Assembly (NCBI RefSeq): GCF_003312915.1
Contig: NZ_CP030261.1
Span: 4,588,001-4,652,000 of the forward strand
Source of the DNA: Flavobacterium fluviale
GTDB taxonomy: Bacteria > Bacteroidota > Bacteroidia > Flavobacteriales > Flavobacteriaceae
Reading direction: 5' to 3'
Length of the DNA stretch: 64,000 bases
The first letter of the stretch is position 1; each line of letters starts with the position of its first letter. The notes under the pieces are model-generated. The model saw only the letters and a program-made list of their open reading frames with translations. It ran no database searches and was not told the origin of the DNA. Shown in pieces: positions 40,751-49,976 of this stretch. Position numbers and translations under genes: made by a program.

Positions 40751-43700
40751 GATTGTTATCAATTTCTTCTGTTAATGGATTTTCTTCTTCATGTTTTACT
40801 AGTTTGTATTTTTCGGCAACTTTAGCGAATATGAAATACAAGCCCGGAATTACAAACACACCGCAGATAGTTCCGATAAGCATACCTCCTGCCGCTGCTG
40901 TACCAATAGTTCTATTACCAATTTTACCTGGTCCAGTTGCAAAAGCAAGCGGTAATAAACCTGCAATAAATGCAAACGAAGTCATCAGAATTGGACGGAA
41001 CCTTGCTTTTGCTCCTTCCATGGCAGATTGTAAAACAGATAATCCTGCAGCATGTCGCTGAATAGCAAACTCAACAATTAATACGGCGTTTTTACCTAGT
41101 AATCCAATAAGCATTACCATTGCCACCTGAGCGTAAATATTGTTTTCTAATCCCGTTAATTTTAATAAAAGGAAAGCTCCAAAAATACCCGCTGGCAAAG
41201 AAAAAATTACTGATAATGGCAGAATAAAACTTTCGTACTGGGCAGCCAATACTAAGTAAACAAATCCTAAACAGATTAAGAACACCCAGATTGCCTGATT
41301 ACCCTGTGCTACCTCATCGGCAGAAATACCCGCCCAGTCAATATCATATCCTCTTGGTAATTTTTCAGCCGCAACCCTCTGAATAACTTTAATCGCAGTA
41401 CCAGAACTGTAACCCGCAGCCGGTGAACCGCTGATTTGTGTTGAGGTATACATATTATGTCGCGTAATTTCCGAAAGTCCGTATACTTTTTCTAATTTCA
41501 TAAAGGCAGAAAAAGGCACCATTTCATCACGATCGTTTTTTACATACAATTTTAAGATATCATCTGGCTGCGCACGATATTCTGGCGAAGCCTGAACGAT
41601 TACTTTATAGTTAATACCAAATTTAATAAAACTGATTTCGTAGTTACTTCCCACAAGAGTTGACAAAGTATTCATGGCATTTTCAATAGAAACACCTTTT
41701 TGCTGTGCCAAGTCATTATCGACTTTCATCATATATTGAGGGAAACTAGAACTATAGAAACTAAATACGTTTGATAATTCCGGCTGTTTATTCAATTCAG
41801 CAACAAAGTCGTTATTTACCTGTTCCATTCTCTTATAATCAACAGAACCCGTTTTATCTAACAAACGAAGCTCAAATCCTCCTGCCGCTCCATAACCAGG
41901 TACAGCAGGCGGTTGGAAAAATTCGATATTCGCTCCTGTAATATCTTTACATTTTTCCTCCATTTCATGCATAATCTCCACAACAGATTCTTTTCTGTCA
42001 CTCCAGTCTTTCAGGTTCACCAAACAAGTTCCTGAGTTGGCTCCTGTACCTTCAGACAGAATCTCATAACCAGCTAATGACGAAACCGATTTTACTCCAT
42101 CAATATCTTCAGCAATTTTTTGAACTTTTTCTGCAATATTGTTCGTTCTTTCTAAAGATGAACCTGGAGGCGTCTGAATTACGGCGTAAAACATTCCCTG
42201 ATCCTCATTCGGAATAAATCCTGAAGGAACAGAACTGCTTATTAACCATGTTCCAGCACAGAAACCTAAAAGTGCCACAATTGTCACAACTCTTCTGTCA
42301 ACAATTTTAGCCAACAGATTTTGATATTTACCTTGTGCTAAATTGAATTTTTCGTTGAAAGCATCAATAAATCTATTTGCAGGTGTTTTCTTTTTAGGCT
42401 GGCCATGATTATTTTTTAACATCATTGCACAAAGTGCTGGTGTCAATGTCAAAGCCACGATACCAGAAAGAATAATCGCAGTGGCCATCGTTACAGAGAA
42501 TTGTCTGTAAAATACCCCAACAGGACCAGACATAAATGCAACGGGAATAAATACAGCTGCCATTAAGAATGTAATCGCAATAATTGCCCCTGCAATCTCA
42601 TGCATTGCTTTTTTGGTTGCTTTAAATGGCGAGAGATGTTCCTCTTCCATCTTGGCGTGGACAGCCTCGATAACCACAATCGCATCATCGACGACGACCC
42701 CGATTGCCAATACTAAAGCAAATAATGTAATTAAGTTTAATGAAATATCGAAGAATGTCATGAACACAAAAGTTCCTACCAACGATACTGGTACCGCAAT
42801 TGCAGGAATAACGGTGGAACGCCAGTCTCCTAAGAAAAGAAATACTACCAGCCCCACCAAGATAAACGCTTCAACCAAAGTGTGAATTACTTTTTCGATA
42901 GAAGCATCAAGAAATTTAGAAACGTCATACGAAATTTCGTAATCCATTCCTTTTGGAAATCTCTGTTTGATTTTTTCCAATTTAGTTTTAACTTCCTCAA
43001 TAACCTGATTCGCGTTACTTCCAAAAGATTGTTTCAACACAATAGCGGCAGATGGCCTTCCATTCAAATTAGAATAGATATCGTACATCGAACTTCCAAA
43101 TTCAACTTTTGCAACATCTTTTAATCTCAAAAGCTCTCCGTCTGGACTTGCTTTTACTACAATGTTTTCATATTGCTCTTTTGTTGTAAAACGCCCAGAA
43201 TATTTCAATACATATTCGAATGCCTGAGAACGTTTACCAGAACTTTCTCCTGTTTTACCCGGAGAAGCCTCCAAACTTTGACTAGATAATGCTTCCATTA
43301 TCTCATCAGCAGAAATTTTATAGGCTAACATACGATCCGGTTTTAACCAAATACGCATAGCATATTCACGTGTTCCTAAGATATCTCCAGAGCCAATACC
43401 ATTTACCCTTTTCAATTCAGAAAGAACGTTGATATCGGCATAGTTGTACAAGAACTTCATGTCGGTATTTTTATCTGTACTGTAAAGATTCACGTACATC
43501 AACATACTCGGTACTTCTCGGGTAATTTTGATCCCCTCTCTAATTACCAGTGGAGGTAACTTATTGGTAACCGAAGCCACACGGTTTTGCACATTAATAG
43601 CCGCTTGGTTTGGATCTGTGCCTAAGTTAAACACTACTTTAATCGTAGCTTCACCATCATTTCCGGCGTCAGAAGCCATGTATTTCATTCCTGGAACTCC

Positions 43701-43910
43701 GTTTAAGGCTCTTTCTAAAGGAATAACCACCGCTTTAACCATCAATTCACCGTTAGATCCTGGGTAATCTGCGGTAACATTCACCATTGGAGGTGAAATG
43801 GTAGGGAATTGTGTAATTGGTAAATTCAATACAGACAAAACCCCTAAAAAGACAATTATCAGCGATATCACTATCGACAATACTGGTCTTTGAATAAATT
43901 TATTAAACAT
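40743..43910 (-). CDS. RND multidrug efflux pump, HAE1/AcrB type
   Basis: The 1055-residue inner-membrane pump has twelve helices with two large periplasmic loops. The N-terminus MFNKFIQRPVLSIVISLIIV, the GVVVDDAIVVIEAV segment with the proton-relay Asp pair, and the duplicated second half with LIGLLGKNAVLIVEFA (relay Lys) are all visible. It exports hydrophobic compounds using the proton gradient, together with the adaptor and NodT channel of the same operon. Confidence 0.97.
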   Translation of the reverse strand: MFNKFIQRPVLSIVISLIIVFLGVLSVLNLPITQFPTISPPMVNVTADYPGSNGELMVKAVVIPLERALNGVPGMKYMASDAGNDGEATIKVVFNLGTDPNQAAINVQNRVASVTNKLPPLVIREGIKITREVPSMLMYVNLYSTDKNTDMKFLYNYADINVLSELKRVNGIGSGDILGTREYAMRIWLKPDRMLAYKISADEIMEALSSQSLEASPGKTGESSGKRSQAFEYVLKYSGRFTTKEQYENIVVKASPDGELLRLKDVAKVEFGSSMYDIYSNLNGRPSAAIVLKQSFGSNANQVIEEVKTKLEKIKQRFPKGMDYEISYDVSKFLDASIEKVIHTLVEAFILVGLVVFLFLGDWRSTVIPAIAVPVSLVGTFVFMTFFDISLNLITLFALVLAIGVVVDDAIVVIEAVHAKMEEEHLSPFKATKKAMHEIAGAIIAITFLMAAVFIPVAFMSGPVGVFYRQFSVTMATAIILSGIVALTLTPALCAMMLKNNHGQPKKKTPANRFIDAFNEKFNLAQGKYQNLLAKIVDRRVVTIVALLGFCAGTWLISSSVPSGFIPNEDQGMFYAVIQTPPGSSLERTNNIAEKVQKIAEDIDGVKSVSSLAGYEILSEGTGANSGTCLVNLKDWSDRKESVVEIMHEMEEKCKDITGANIEFFQPPAVPGYGAAGGFELRLLDKTGSVDYKRMEQVNNDFVAELNKQPELSNVFSFYSSSFPQYMMKVDNDLAQQKGVSIENAMNTLSTLVGSNYEISFIKFGINYKVIVQASPEYRAQPDDILKLYVKNDRDEMVPFSAFMKLEKVYGLSEITRHNMYTSTQISGSPAAGYSSGTAIKVIQRVAAEKLPRGYDIDWAGISADEVAQGNQAIWVFLICLGFVYLVLAAQYESFILPLSVIFSLPAGIFGAFLLLKLTGLENNIYAQVAMVMLIGLLGKNAVLIVEFAIQRHAAGLSVLQSAMEGAKARFRPILMTSFAFIAGLLPLAFATGPGKIGNRTIGTAAAGGMLIGTICGVFVIPGLYFIFAKVAEKYKLVKHEEENPLTEEIDNNHV

Positions 43911-43952
43911 TTTTATATTTTTTAATGATTAAACTTATTTGAAGTTTAAAAG

Positions 43953-44012
43953 TGTTTCAGGTTTCAAGTTTCAGGTTTGCAGTACTAAACTTCAAACCTG
44001 AAACCTGAAACT
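43953..44012. repeat. TTTCAGG-type heptamer array within the RND operon
   Basis: GTTTCAG, GTTTCAA and GTTTCAG units are followed by the inverted AAACTTC, AAACCTG, AAACCTG, so the spacer between adaptor and pump genes forms a long hairpin. The same heptamer occurs near 62321, 62690 and 62990. It could lower pump expression relative to the adaptor. Confidence 0.65.
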
Positions 44013-44026
44013 ATCAAAACAAAGAC

Positions 44027-45109
44027 CTATTCCGCTTTTAAACGAAGGTTATTAATTACCTTTTTAGGAGATTCAAACTCGTATTTAATTTTGTCGTTTT
44101 CTTTTACTTTCTGAACGCCTTCAAGTAAGATTTTGTCATTTTCATTAAGGCCGCTTTTAATCACATATAAATCCGGAATTTCTCCTGTAATTGTGATTTC
44201 TCTTGAGCTTACTTTGTCATTTTTATCTACAACAAAAACATATTTTTTATCCTGAATTTCGTAAGTAGCTTTTTGTGGAATTACGATAGCATTTTTTAAC
44301 GGAACATTCATTTGAACTTGTCCTGTTTCACCATTTCTAAGTAGTTTACCTGAATTTGGGAATCTTGCTCTAAAAGCGATATTTCCAGTTTCACTGTTAA
44401 ATTCACTTTCTATAACTTCAACATTTCCTTTATCTTTGAAGATTTCTCCATTTGCTAAAACCAGATTCACTTTATTATCAGCACGATCTTTAATATTTGT
44501 TTCATAGCTGATATATTCTGGCTCCGAAACATTGAAATAGGCAAACATCTGACTGTTGTCTGAAAGACTTGTCAGTAATTCTCCTTCATCAATTAAACTT
44601 CCTAATTTTAACGGAATTCTGTCGATTGTTCCATCAAAAGGAGCTCTGATTTCTGTAAATGATAAATGTAATTTTGCTAATGCAACTTCAGCTTTTGCAG
44701 ATTGTAATTTTGCCTGAGCTACAGTTAGTTCGTTTTTAGAAACGATATTTTTATCCGCCAATAATTTTGAATTTTGTAATTCAATTTCTACTGACTTTTG
44801 TTCTGCCTGCGCTTTAAGCAATTCAGACTGATACATGTTTGGCATAATTTTAAACAACAGCTGTCCTTTTTTTACAAACTGCCCTTCATCAACATAAATG
44901 TTTTGCAAAAAACCTTTTTCCTGGGCACGGATTTCGATGTTTCGGACAGATTTAATCTGCGAAACGTATTCCTTCGTAAACGAAGTGTCAATTTTTACGG
45001 GATTAGTCACAGTGAACTTTTCCGCTTCTTCTTTTTCTTCTTTTTTTTGTGTACAACTGGTTAAGCACACCAAGGCCATAAAGCCTGTGAACAAGATGAT
45101 TCTTTTCAT
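44027..45109 (-). CDS. RND efflux periplasmic adaptor lipoprotein
   Basis: The 360-residue membrane fusion protein has a lipobox (CLTSC), barrel and lipoyl half-motifs (ARAQEKGFLQNIYVDEGQF-like, read as EIRAQEKGFLQNI, and RAPFDGTIDRIPLKLGSL), and an alpha hairpin (about 100-145). It links the RND pump to the outer-membrane channel. It is the first gene of the operon. Confidence 0.95.
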   Translation of the reverse strand: MKRIILFTGFMALVCLTSCTQKKEEKEEAEKFTVTNPVKIDTSFTKEYVSQIKSVRNIEIRAQEKGFLQNIYVDEGQFVKKGQLLFKIMPNMYQSELLKAQAEQKSVEIELQNSKLLADKNIVSKNELTVAQAKLQSAKAEVALAKLHLSFTEIRAPFDGTIDRIPLKLGSLIDEGELLTSLSDNSQMFAYFNVSEPEYISYETNIKDRADNKVNLVLANGEIFKDKGNVEVIESEFNSETGNIAFRARFPNSGKLLRNGETGQVQMNVPLKNAIVIPQKATYEIQDKKYVFVVDKNDKVSSREITITGEIPDLYVIKSGLNENDKILLEGVQKVKENDKIKYEFESPKKVINNLRLKAE

Positions 45110-45290
45110 GATTTTTAAATGGAAATTAAGCGATTGAATGCTTGGAATACAGAGATTCCTTAAAGATGGATAAAAACATCAGTAAGCCGTGGTCTGACCT
45201 TAATTGTCATATAAGCGGAAGTAAGAAAAAAAATATACAGCAGCAAGATATGCAGGATCGCAACTTAGGCAACCGATGTATATTTTAAAA

Positions 45291-45671
45291 TCAAATTCTT
45301 AATACTCTCTGAGTAATATAGATAGGATTTGAATGCCCAAATAAAGACGTAGAAATTTTTAAACGATTGGAATCATTTGCAGCTGATTGATCTGATAAAG
45401 ACAGATATAAGTCGTCTACAAGGCTGTAAGACGCTGCAAAAATTTTATTCGTAAGTCCATCAACATCATCATTTCCTAGAAAATCTTCTTCAACATCAAT
45501 ATCGGCATCTTCAATTATTGAAGATCCTCTGTCTTGACTGGTAAATTTAACTCGATGTTTCTTTTCAAGATTGTGGTGCTGAGGTAAGCCGTAAGTATTA
45601 GCATTAAGATATTGGCCTCCGCCGAACAGAAGCATATTCATGAATACTAAAAATACTATTAACTTTCTCAT
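45291..45671 (-). CDS. small exported protein, unknown
   Basis: The start is placed at the ATG giving MRKLIVFLVFMNMLLFGGGQ, a good signal peptide; the longer frame adds a hydrophobic but unlikely extension. The mature part of about 105 residues is acidic in its centre (IIEDADIDVEEDFLGNDD) and contains FAASYSLVDDLYLS. No family recognised. It is a single gene between the RND operon and a GNAT gene. Confidence 0.6.
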   Translation of the reverse strand: MRKLIVFLVFMNMLLFGGGQYLNANTYGLPQHHNLEKKHRVKFTSQDRGSSIIEDADIDVEEDFLGNDDVDGLTNKIFAASYSLVDDLYLSLSDQSAANDSNRLKISTSLFGHSNPIYITQRVLRI

Positions 45672-45825
45672 TTGGGTGCGAAAGTAATAAAAGATTGGAA
45701 TAAAAAAAATAAAATAAGAAAGTCTTAACATGTAATTTTAAACGAAAACGTTTTCACTTTAAAATAAATTTAAGAGTATCATATTTTCAGAATAAAAGCA
45801 ATGCAAATTACTACAAACCAACAAC

Positions 45826-46230
45826 TTAAAACACCAATTGCATAATTATAAATTCCTGTCCTGCCTTGGTAAAAGCATCGCCAATAACCACCATTCCGAA
45901 CTTTTCGTAGAATTTCTTTTTTTCGGCTCTGGCATTGCACCAAACTCTTTTGAGTTTTTTTTCTCTGGCAATATTAAAAATATAATTCAGCAATGACGAA
46001 GCAATTCCGCTGCCTTGATAGTCAGGTAAAGTTGCTAACTTTCTAAACTGCATCTCGTCGTCGTTTATAAAACAAGAAACAATAGATACTAATTTGTCGT
46101 TTTCAAAAACTCCATAATGAAATCCCAAATTGTCTTCTTCAAGCTGAACAAATTCAAAAGGCTGATCCGGCCACATCACCTCATGCCTGATCTGCCATGT
46201 ATCGGATGCATTGATTGGTTTAATTTCCAT
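45826..46230 (-). CDS. GNAT-family N-acetyltransferase
   Basis: The 134-residue protein has the GNAT acetyl-CoA motif A in RKLATLPDYQGSGIASSLLNYI, with the Q/RxxGxG/A pattern (QGSGIA). It also has the later WCNARAEKKKFYEKFGM strand-helix. The substrate is unknown; the compact form resembles ElaA/YjcF-like acetyltransferases. Confidence 0.88.
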   Translation of the reverse strand: MEIKPINASDTWQIRHEVMWPDQPFEFVQLEEDNLGFHYGVFENDKLVSIVSCFINDDEMQFRKLATLPDYQGSGIASSLLNYIFNIAREKKLKRVWCNARAEKKKFYEKFGMVVIGDAFTKAGQEFIIMQLVF

Positions 46231-46405
46231 TTTTAAATATTAGAAGTTATCCAAAAGTAATGCATTTTACGATGAACTTATAAAATCCAAAAGAACAAAA
46301 CTATTAATGGTGATTCAAAAATTAGCGTAAAATAAATCAGACAAATCGTTCAATTTAAATCAATTATCATTATTTTTATAGTACCAAAATCAAATTTATT
46401 CTGTT

Positions 46406-46969
46406 ATGAAAAATTTCTTTTTAGCATCATTTTTATGTATTTGTGTAAATGGTTTTGCACAATTGATACAAATTGGACCTCAAATTTCGACTAATATAAC
46501 TTCTGTAAATGCCAAAAATTTTAGTTCGGATCATACTAATACAGGAATTGGTTTTGCTGCATTTGCCAGAGTAAATCTTTTACTTTTTTATGGTCAAGGC
46601 GAATTTGGATATTCAAAATCTAATTTCAGCGTTTATCAAAATGGTGTCGGAGAAACAGAGTTTAAATTGGGAGGAACAGATGCGTCATTAATTGCTGGAT
46701 ACAAACTTATTCCGCTGGGAAAAGCCGGAAATATAAGATTGTTTGTGGGTTACAACTGGAAAAATTATTCGGACATTAGTAAAAGTAACAATCTTAATTC
46801 TATCGCATTAGAAAAAAATAATCACAGCATTCTTGGAGGAGTTGGCGCTGATATCTGGAGACTTACTTTTGATGTAAGATATCTGGCAGGATTAACCGAT
46901 ATTGATTCTTCAAACGGAGAAATTAAAACTGGAATTACCAATTTTTCGCTAGGATTTAAATTCTTATAA
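46406..46969 (+). CDS. outer-membrane beta-barrel protein
   Basis: The 187-residue protein has a signal peptide ending NGFAQ and then alternating strands (GIGFAAFARVNLLLFYGQGEF, KAGNIRLFVGYNWKNY). It ends with GITNFSLGFKFL, a C-terminal aromatic barrel signal. It fits the small porin-like outer-membrane family (OMP_b-brl). Function unknown. Confidence 0.85.
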   Translation: MKNFFLASFLCICVNGFAQLIQIGPQISTNITSVNAKNFSSDHTNTGIGFAAFARVNLLLFYGQGEFGYSKSNFSVYQNGVGETEFKLGGTDASLIAGYKLIPLGKAGNIRLFVGYNWKNYSDISKSNNLNSIALEKNNHSILGGVGADIWRLTFDVRYLAGLTDIDSSNGEIKTGITNFSLGFKFL

Positions 46970-46985
46970 AATATAATTCATAAAA

Positions 46986-47009
46986 AAAGGGAATCAAACG
47001 ATTCCCTTT
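46986..47009 (-). terminator. intrinsic terminator
   Basis: AAAGGGAATC and GATTCCCTTT form a perfect stem with loop AAAC. On the minus strand a T run follows; it is 4 bp past the 47013 stop. It may also serve the convergent barrel gene. Confidence 0.85.
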
Positions 47010-47012
47010 CTA

Positions 47013-47630
47013 TTATATCTTAGTGTAATAACTTTCTAAGTTATCATTGTCTATTTTTTCGATGCCCTCCTCTGTTTCTACAGCTACATTGATAACATGT
47101 AAAACATTTGATTTTTCGTTAATACTGCAATTCCAAATAGTTCCATCTGAAAGTACAATTTCAGAAAATAAGGAAACTGCACTTTTTTTGTCATTGTAAA
47201 CTAAATTCTCTGTTTTAAGAACTTTCTTTTCTTTAGTTTTTCGATCAACTTCATAAAACAAGATTTCATTTTCACTTATTTCAACAAATTCATCTGAAGA
47301 AGATTGATCATCTTTCTTTGTCGCGGTTGTTGCCCAAACAGGCTGATTTCCTGCTTTTTTCCAAGTTCCTTTTGCTTGATTTAAAATTTCTTTTCGTAAA
47401 ACTTCTTTTAAAGTATCTACTTTTTTAGATGCTTCCTGAGCGACTTCGCTATCAGGTTTAATTTTCGCTGCTAAAGAAAATAATTCAATAGCCTTAACGA
47501 AATCGGCTTTTTTATAGTACGAAACAGCCAATTCGTATTTATTCTTCTGGAATGCAGTTTTTTGATCATTCTGTCCGAAAAACTGAAGAGTAATCAAAAA
47601 AACAATTAGGGGTAATGTTTTTTTCATCAA
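47013..47630 (-). CDS. exported TPR-containing protein, unknown
   Basis: The 205-residue protein has a signal peptide ending FFGQ, then one clear TPR-like repeat (KYELAVSYYKKADFVKAIEL, then FSLAAKIKPDSEVAQEA). The C-terminal half looks like a beta domain (KGTWKKAGNQPVWA, IWNCSINEKSNVLHV). No family recognised. Confidence 0.75.
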   Translation of the reverse strand: MMKKTLPLIVFLITLQFFGQNDQKTAFQKNKYELAVSYYKKADFVKAIELFSLAAKIKPDSEVAQEASKKVDTLKEVLRKEILNQAKGTWKKAGNQPVWATTATKKDDQSSSDEFVEISENEILFYEVDRKTKEKKVLKTENLVYNDKKSAVSLFSEIVLSDGTIWNCSINEKSNVLHVINVAVETEEGIEKIDNDNLESYYTKI

Positions 47631-47779
47631 ATTAGTAGGTTTTTTGTTTTTGCAAACGTAATTTATTTTGACGAAAGTTTCTTACTTTTTTTTAAAATCA
47701 TGAATTATTTTTAATCATTCAAAATAAAAAAACGCCTTCTTTCAAAGAAAAAAGACGTTTAGAAATTTAAAAAACTTTA

Positions 47780-49657
47780 TTATTTCACACGCAAAATATT
47801 ATTTTCCGGCGTTGCATCCATAAAAATACCGCCGTCCAATTCTATCTGCTCAATTTTTTTAGTGCTTTTTAGAGCAACTTTTGCTGTTTTTTGATTTTTC
47901 TCCCAAACAGCTGGTGTTTGATGCAATGTAATTTTCGTTTTATCAGCGTAAGTAATAATAACATCAAAAGGAATAGCAAAACCTCCAATATTTTCTACAG
48001 TGACAACTTTCTTGTCTGCAGAAACATTTTTAACTGCAAGGTCCAAGTAATTATTGGTAAAAAACCAATTGTTAAAAAACCAGTTTAGATTTTTTCCTGT
48101 TGAGGTATTAAATGAATTAAAATAATCCCACGGAATTGGGTGTTTTCCGTTCCAAGTATCCATATAATCGTGAAGCGCTTTTTTAAACAAATCATCTCCA
48201 AGCATATCTTTTAATGCCAAGTAAGACAAAGAAGCTTTTCCGTATGAATTGTTACCATAACCTGCTCCAGAAACTTGAGTAGACATTGAAATTATCGGCT
48301 GATCTTCCTCAGCAGAACGATCGTTGATATATCCTTTTACTCTAAAATTTTTATAAAATCTATCCGCAGATTCTTTACCATGCTCTGCAATTCCAATTAA
48401 ATACTCAAAAGTTGTTGCCCAGCCTTCATCCATAAATGCATAACGTGTCTCATTTATTCCCATATAAAAAGGGAAATAAGTATGTGCAACTTCATGATCC
48501 TGTACCAATTGTGCAAAAACAGGATCTCCCATTTGTGAATCGTTACACATCATTGGATACTCCATATCTGCAAAACCTTGGAAAGCCGTCATTTTAGAAA
48601 ACGGATAAGGAACTCCAGGCCAGTTATTTGAAAACCAATCTAAAGCATATTGGTTGTTTTTTACTGAATTTACAAAATCTGTTCCTGTAACATTATATGC
48701 TGCCTGAACGCTAGCACGGCGATTTGTCTTTTTATCTACTACAACACTGCTTGCATCCCATAAATAATGATCGCTTAAACCGAAAGTTACATCTGAAATA
48801 TTTTTAGCTTCAAACTTCCAAACATTCCAATCGTACTGTTTGGTAACAATGCCGCTTTTCATTTCTTGTTCATTTGCAATATGCAGAATTTCATCTGTTG
48901 TATAAGACTTTTTCAATCTTGCTGCAAATTCTGGTTGTAAAACCTCATCTGGATTTAGTAAATCTCCAGTAGCATACACCACATAATTTTTTGGAGCTTT
49001 TACAGAAAAAACATAATCATTAAAATCATTATAAAATTCCTGACGATCAGTATGTGGTAATCTATCCCATCCGTTGTAATCATCAAAAACTGAAACACGC
49101 GGATAGCTGTAGGCAACAAAAAATGTAGTTTCATCTATTTGTCCTTCTCTGCCGCTTTCTTTAGATAAAGGATAATTCCATTGGATATTTAAGACAGCTT
49201 TAGAATGCGGCAAAATTGGCTTTTTTAATTTTACATTTCCAACAGTTCCCCAGTTTTTGGCATCTTCTTTATAGACTTCATTTTCAATTTTTAAAGAAGT
49301 AATCGTCAAACCTTCACTTAAAAAATCATCGCTTACACTGCCGCCTCTAGGAGATGATGGTTTATGCAGATTATTTACAAAACGAATTACCAAGTTCCGT
49401 AAAGTATCTTTACTATTATTCTCGTAAACAATTGTTTCTGTTCCGCTTACCAATTTAGTTTTCGGATCAACAGCAATCTCCATGTTGTATTTTCCGTGAT
49501 TCTGCCAATAGTTTTTTCCTGGTTTTCCGTCTTTAGAACGTGTTCCTTCTGCGTACGCTTTTTTTATATTTCTTGGCATATAAAGTTCTTGCGCAAAGTT
49601 GCTTTGGGCAAAAAAGACAAATGCTATTACTGCAAATTGCAATATATTCTTTTCCAT
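47780..49657 (-). CDS. M1-family zinc metallopeptidase (aminopeptidase N-like), exported
   Basis: The 625-residue enzyme has a signal peptide (ending NFAQE). Zinc binding is by HEVAH (H388, E389, H392) with the third ligand in DEGWATTFEY. The GAMEN-like substrate motif reads GFADMEYP. A beta domain precedes and a short C-terminal beta domain follows. Aminopeptidase activity in the periplasm is likely, although the altered GAMEN motif is typical of a Bacteroidota subgroup with unclear specificity. Confidence 0.92.
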   Translation of the reverse strand: MEKNILQFAVIAFVFFAQSNFAQELYMPRNIKKAYAEGTRSKDGKPGKNYWQNHGKYNMEIAVDPKTKLVSGTETIVYENNSKDTLRNLVIRFVNNLHKPSSPRGGSVSDDFLSEGLTITSLKIENEVYKEDAKNWGTVGNVKLKKPILPHSKAVLNIQWNYPLSKESGREGQIDETTFFVAYSYPRVSVFDDYNGWDRLPHTDRQEFYNDFNDYVFSVKAPKNYVVYATGDLLNPDEVLQPEFAARLKKSYTTDEILHIANEQEMKSGIVTKQYDWNVWKFEAKNISDVTFGLSDHYLWDASSVVVDKKTNRRASVQAAYNVTGTDFVNSVKNNQYALDWFSNNWPGVPYPFSKMTAFQGFADMEYPMMCNDSQMGDPVFAQLVQDHEVAHTYFPFYMGINETRYAFMDEGWATTFEYLIGIAEHGKESADRFYKNFRVKGYINDRSAEEDQPIISMSTQVSGAGYGNNSYGKASLSYLALKDMLGDDLFKKALHDYMDTWNGKHPIPWDYFNSFNTSTGKNLNWFFNNWFFTNNYLDLAVKNVSADKKVVTVENIGGFAIPFDVIITYADKTKITLHQTPAVWEKNQKTAKVALKSTKKIEQIELDGGIFMDATPENNILRVK

Positions 49658-49976
49658 AAGTTATTCTTAGGTCTTTAAAATTAGTTTTTGATAAGAGATT
49701 AGTGTGCTTTTTTATGCTAATGTTACAAAATTAATTATTAATTGTGAATTGTGAATGGTTAATTAGTTAGTAGTTTATAGTTAATGGTTGATGGTTGATG
49801 GTTGGTGGTTGATGGTTGGTGGTTGATGGTTGGTGGTTGATTCTTCGTTGCTAGTGGATAACTCATAATTCATTACTCATAACTCTAAAAAACTTAGAGC
49901 CTCAGCATCTCAGAAAAAAAACCGCCTGCTCCAAGAGAAACAGACGGTATCTACAATTAATATATAACCTTGATTA
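49658..49976. repeat. GGTTGAT/GGTTGGT heptamer array region
   Basis: Eight uninterrupted 7-bp units (49786-49841) alternate GGTTGAT and GGTTGGT, with looser TTGTGAA and related units before. A weak hairpin (CCGCCTG/CAGACGG with one mismatch, about 49922-49947) may end transcription of the aldehyde dehydrogenase gene. No reading frame is supported. Confidence 0.7.
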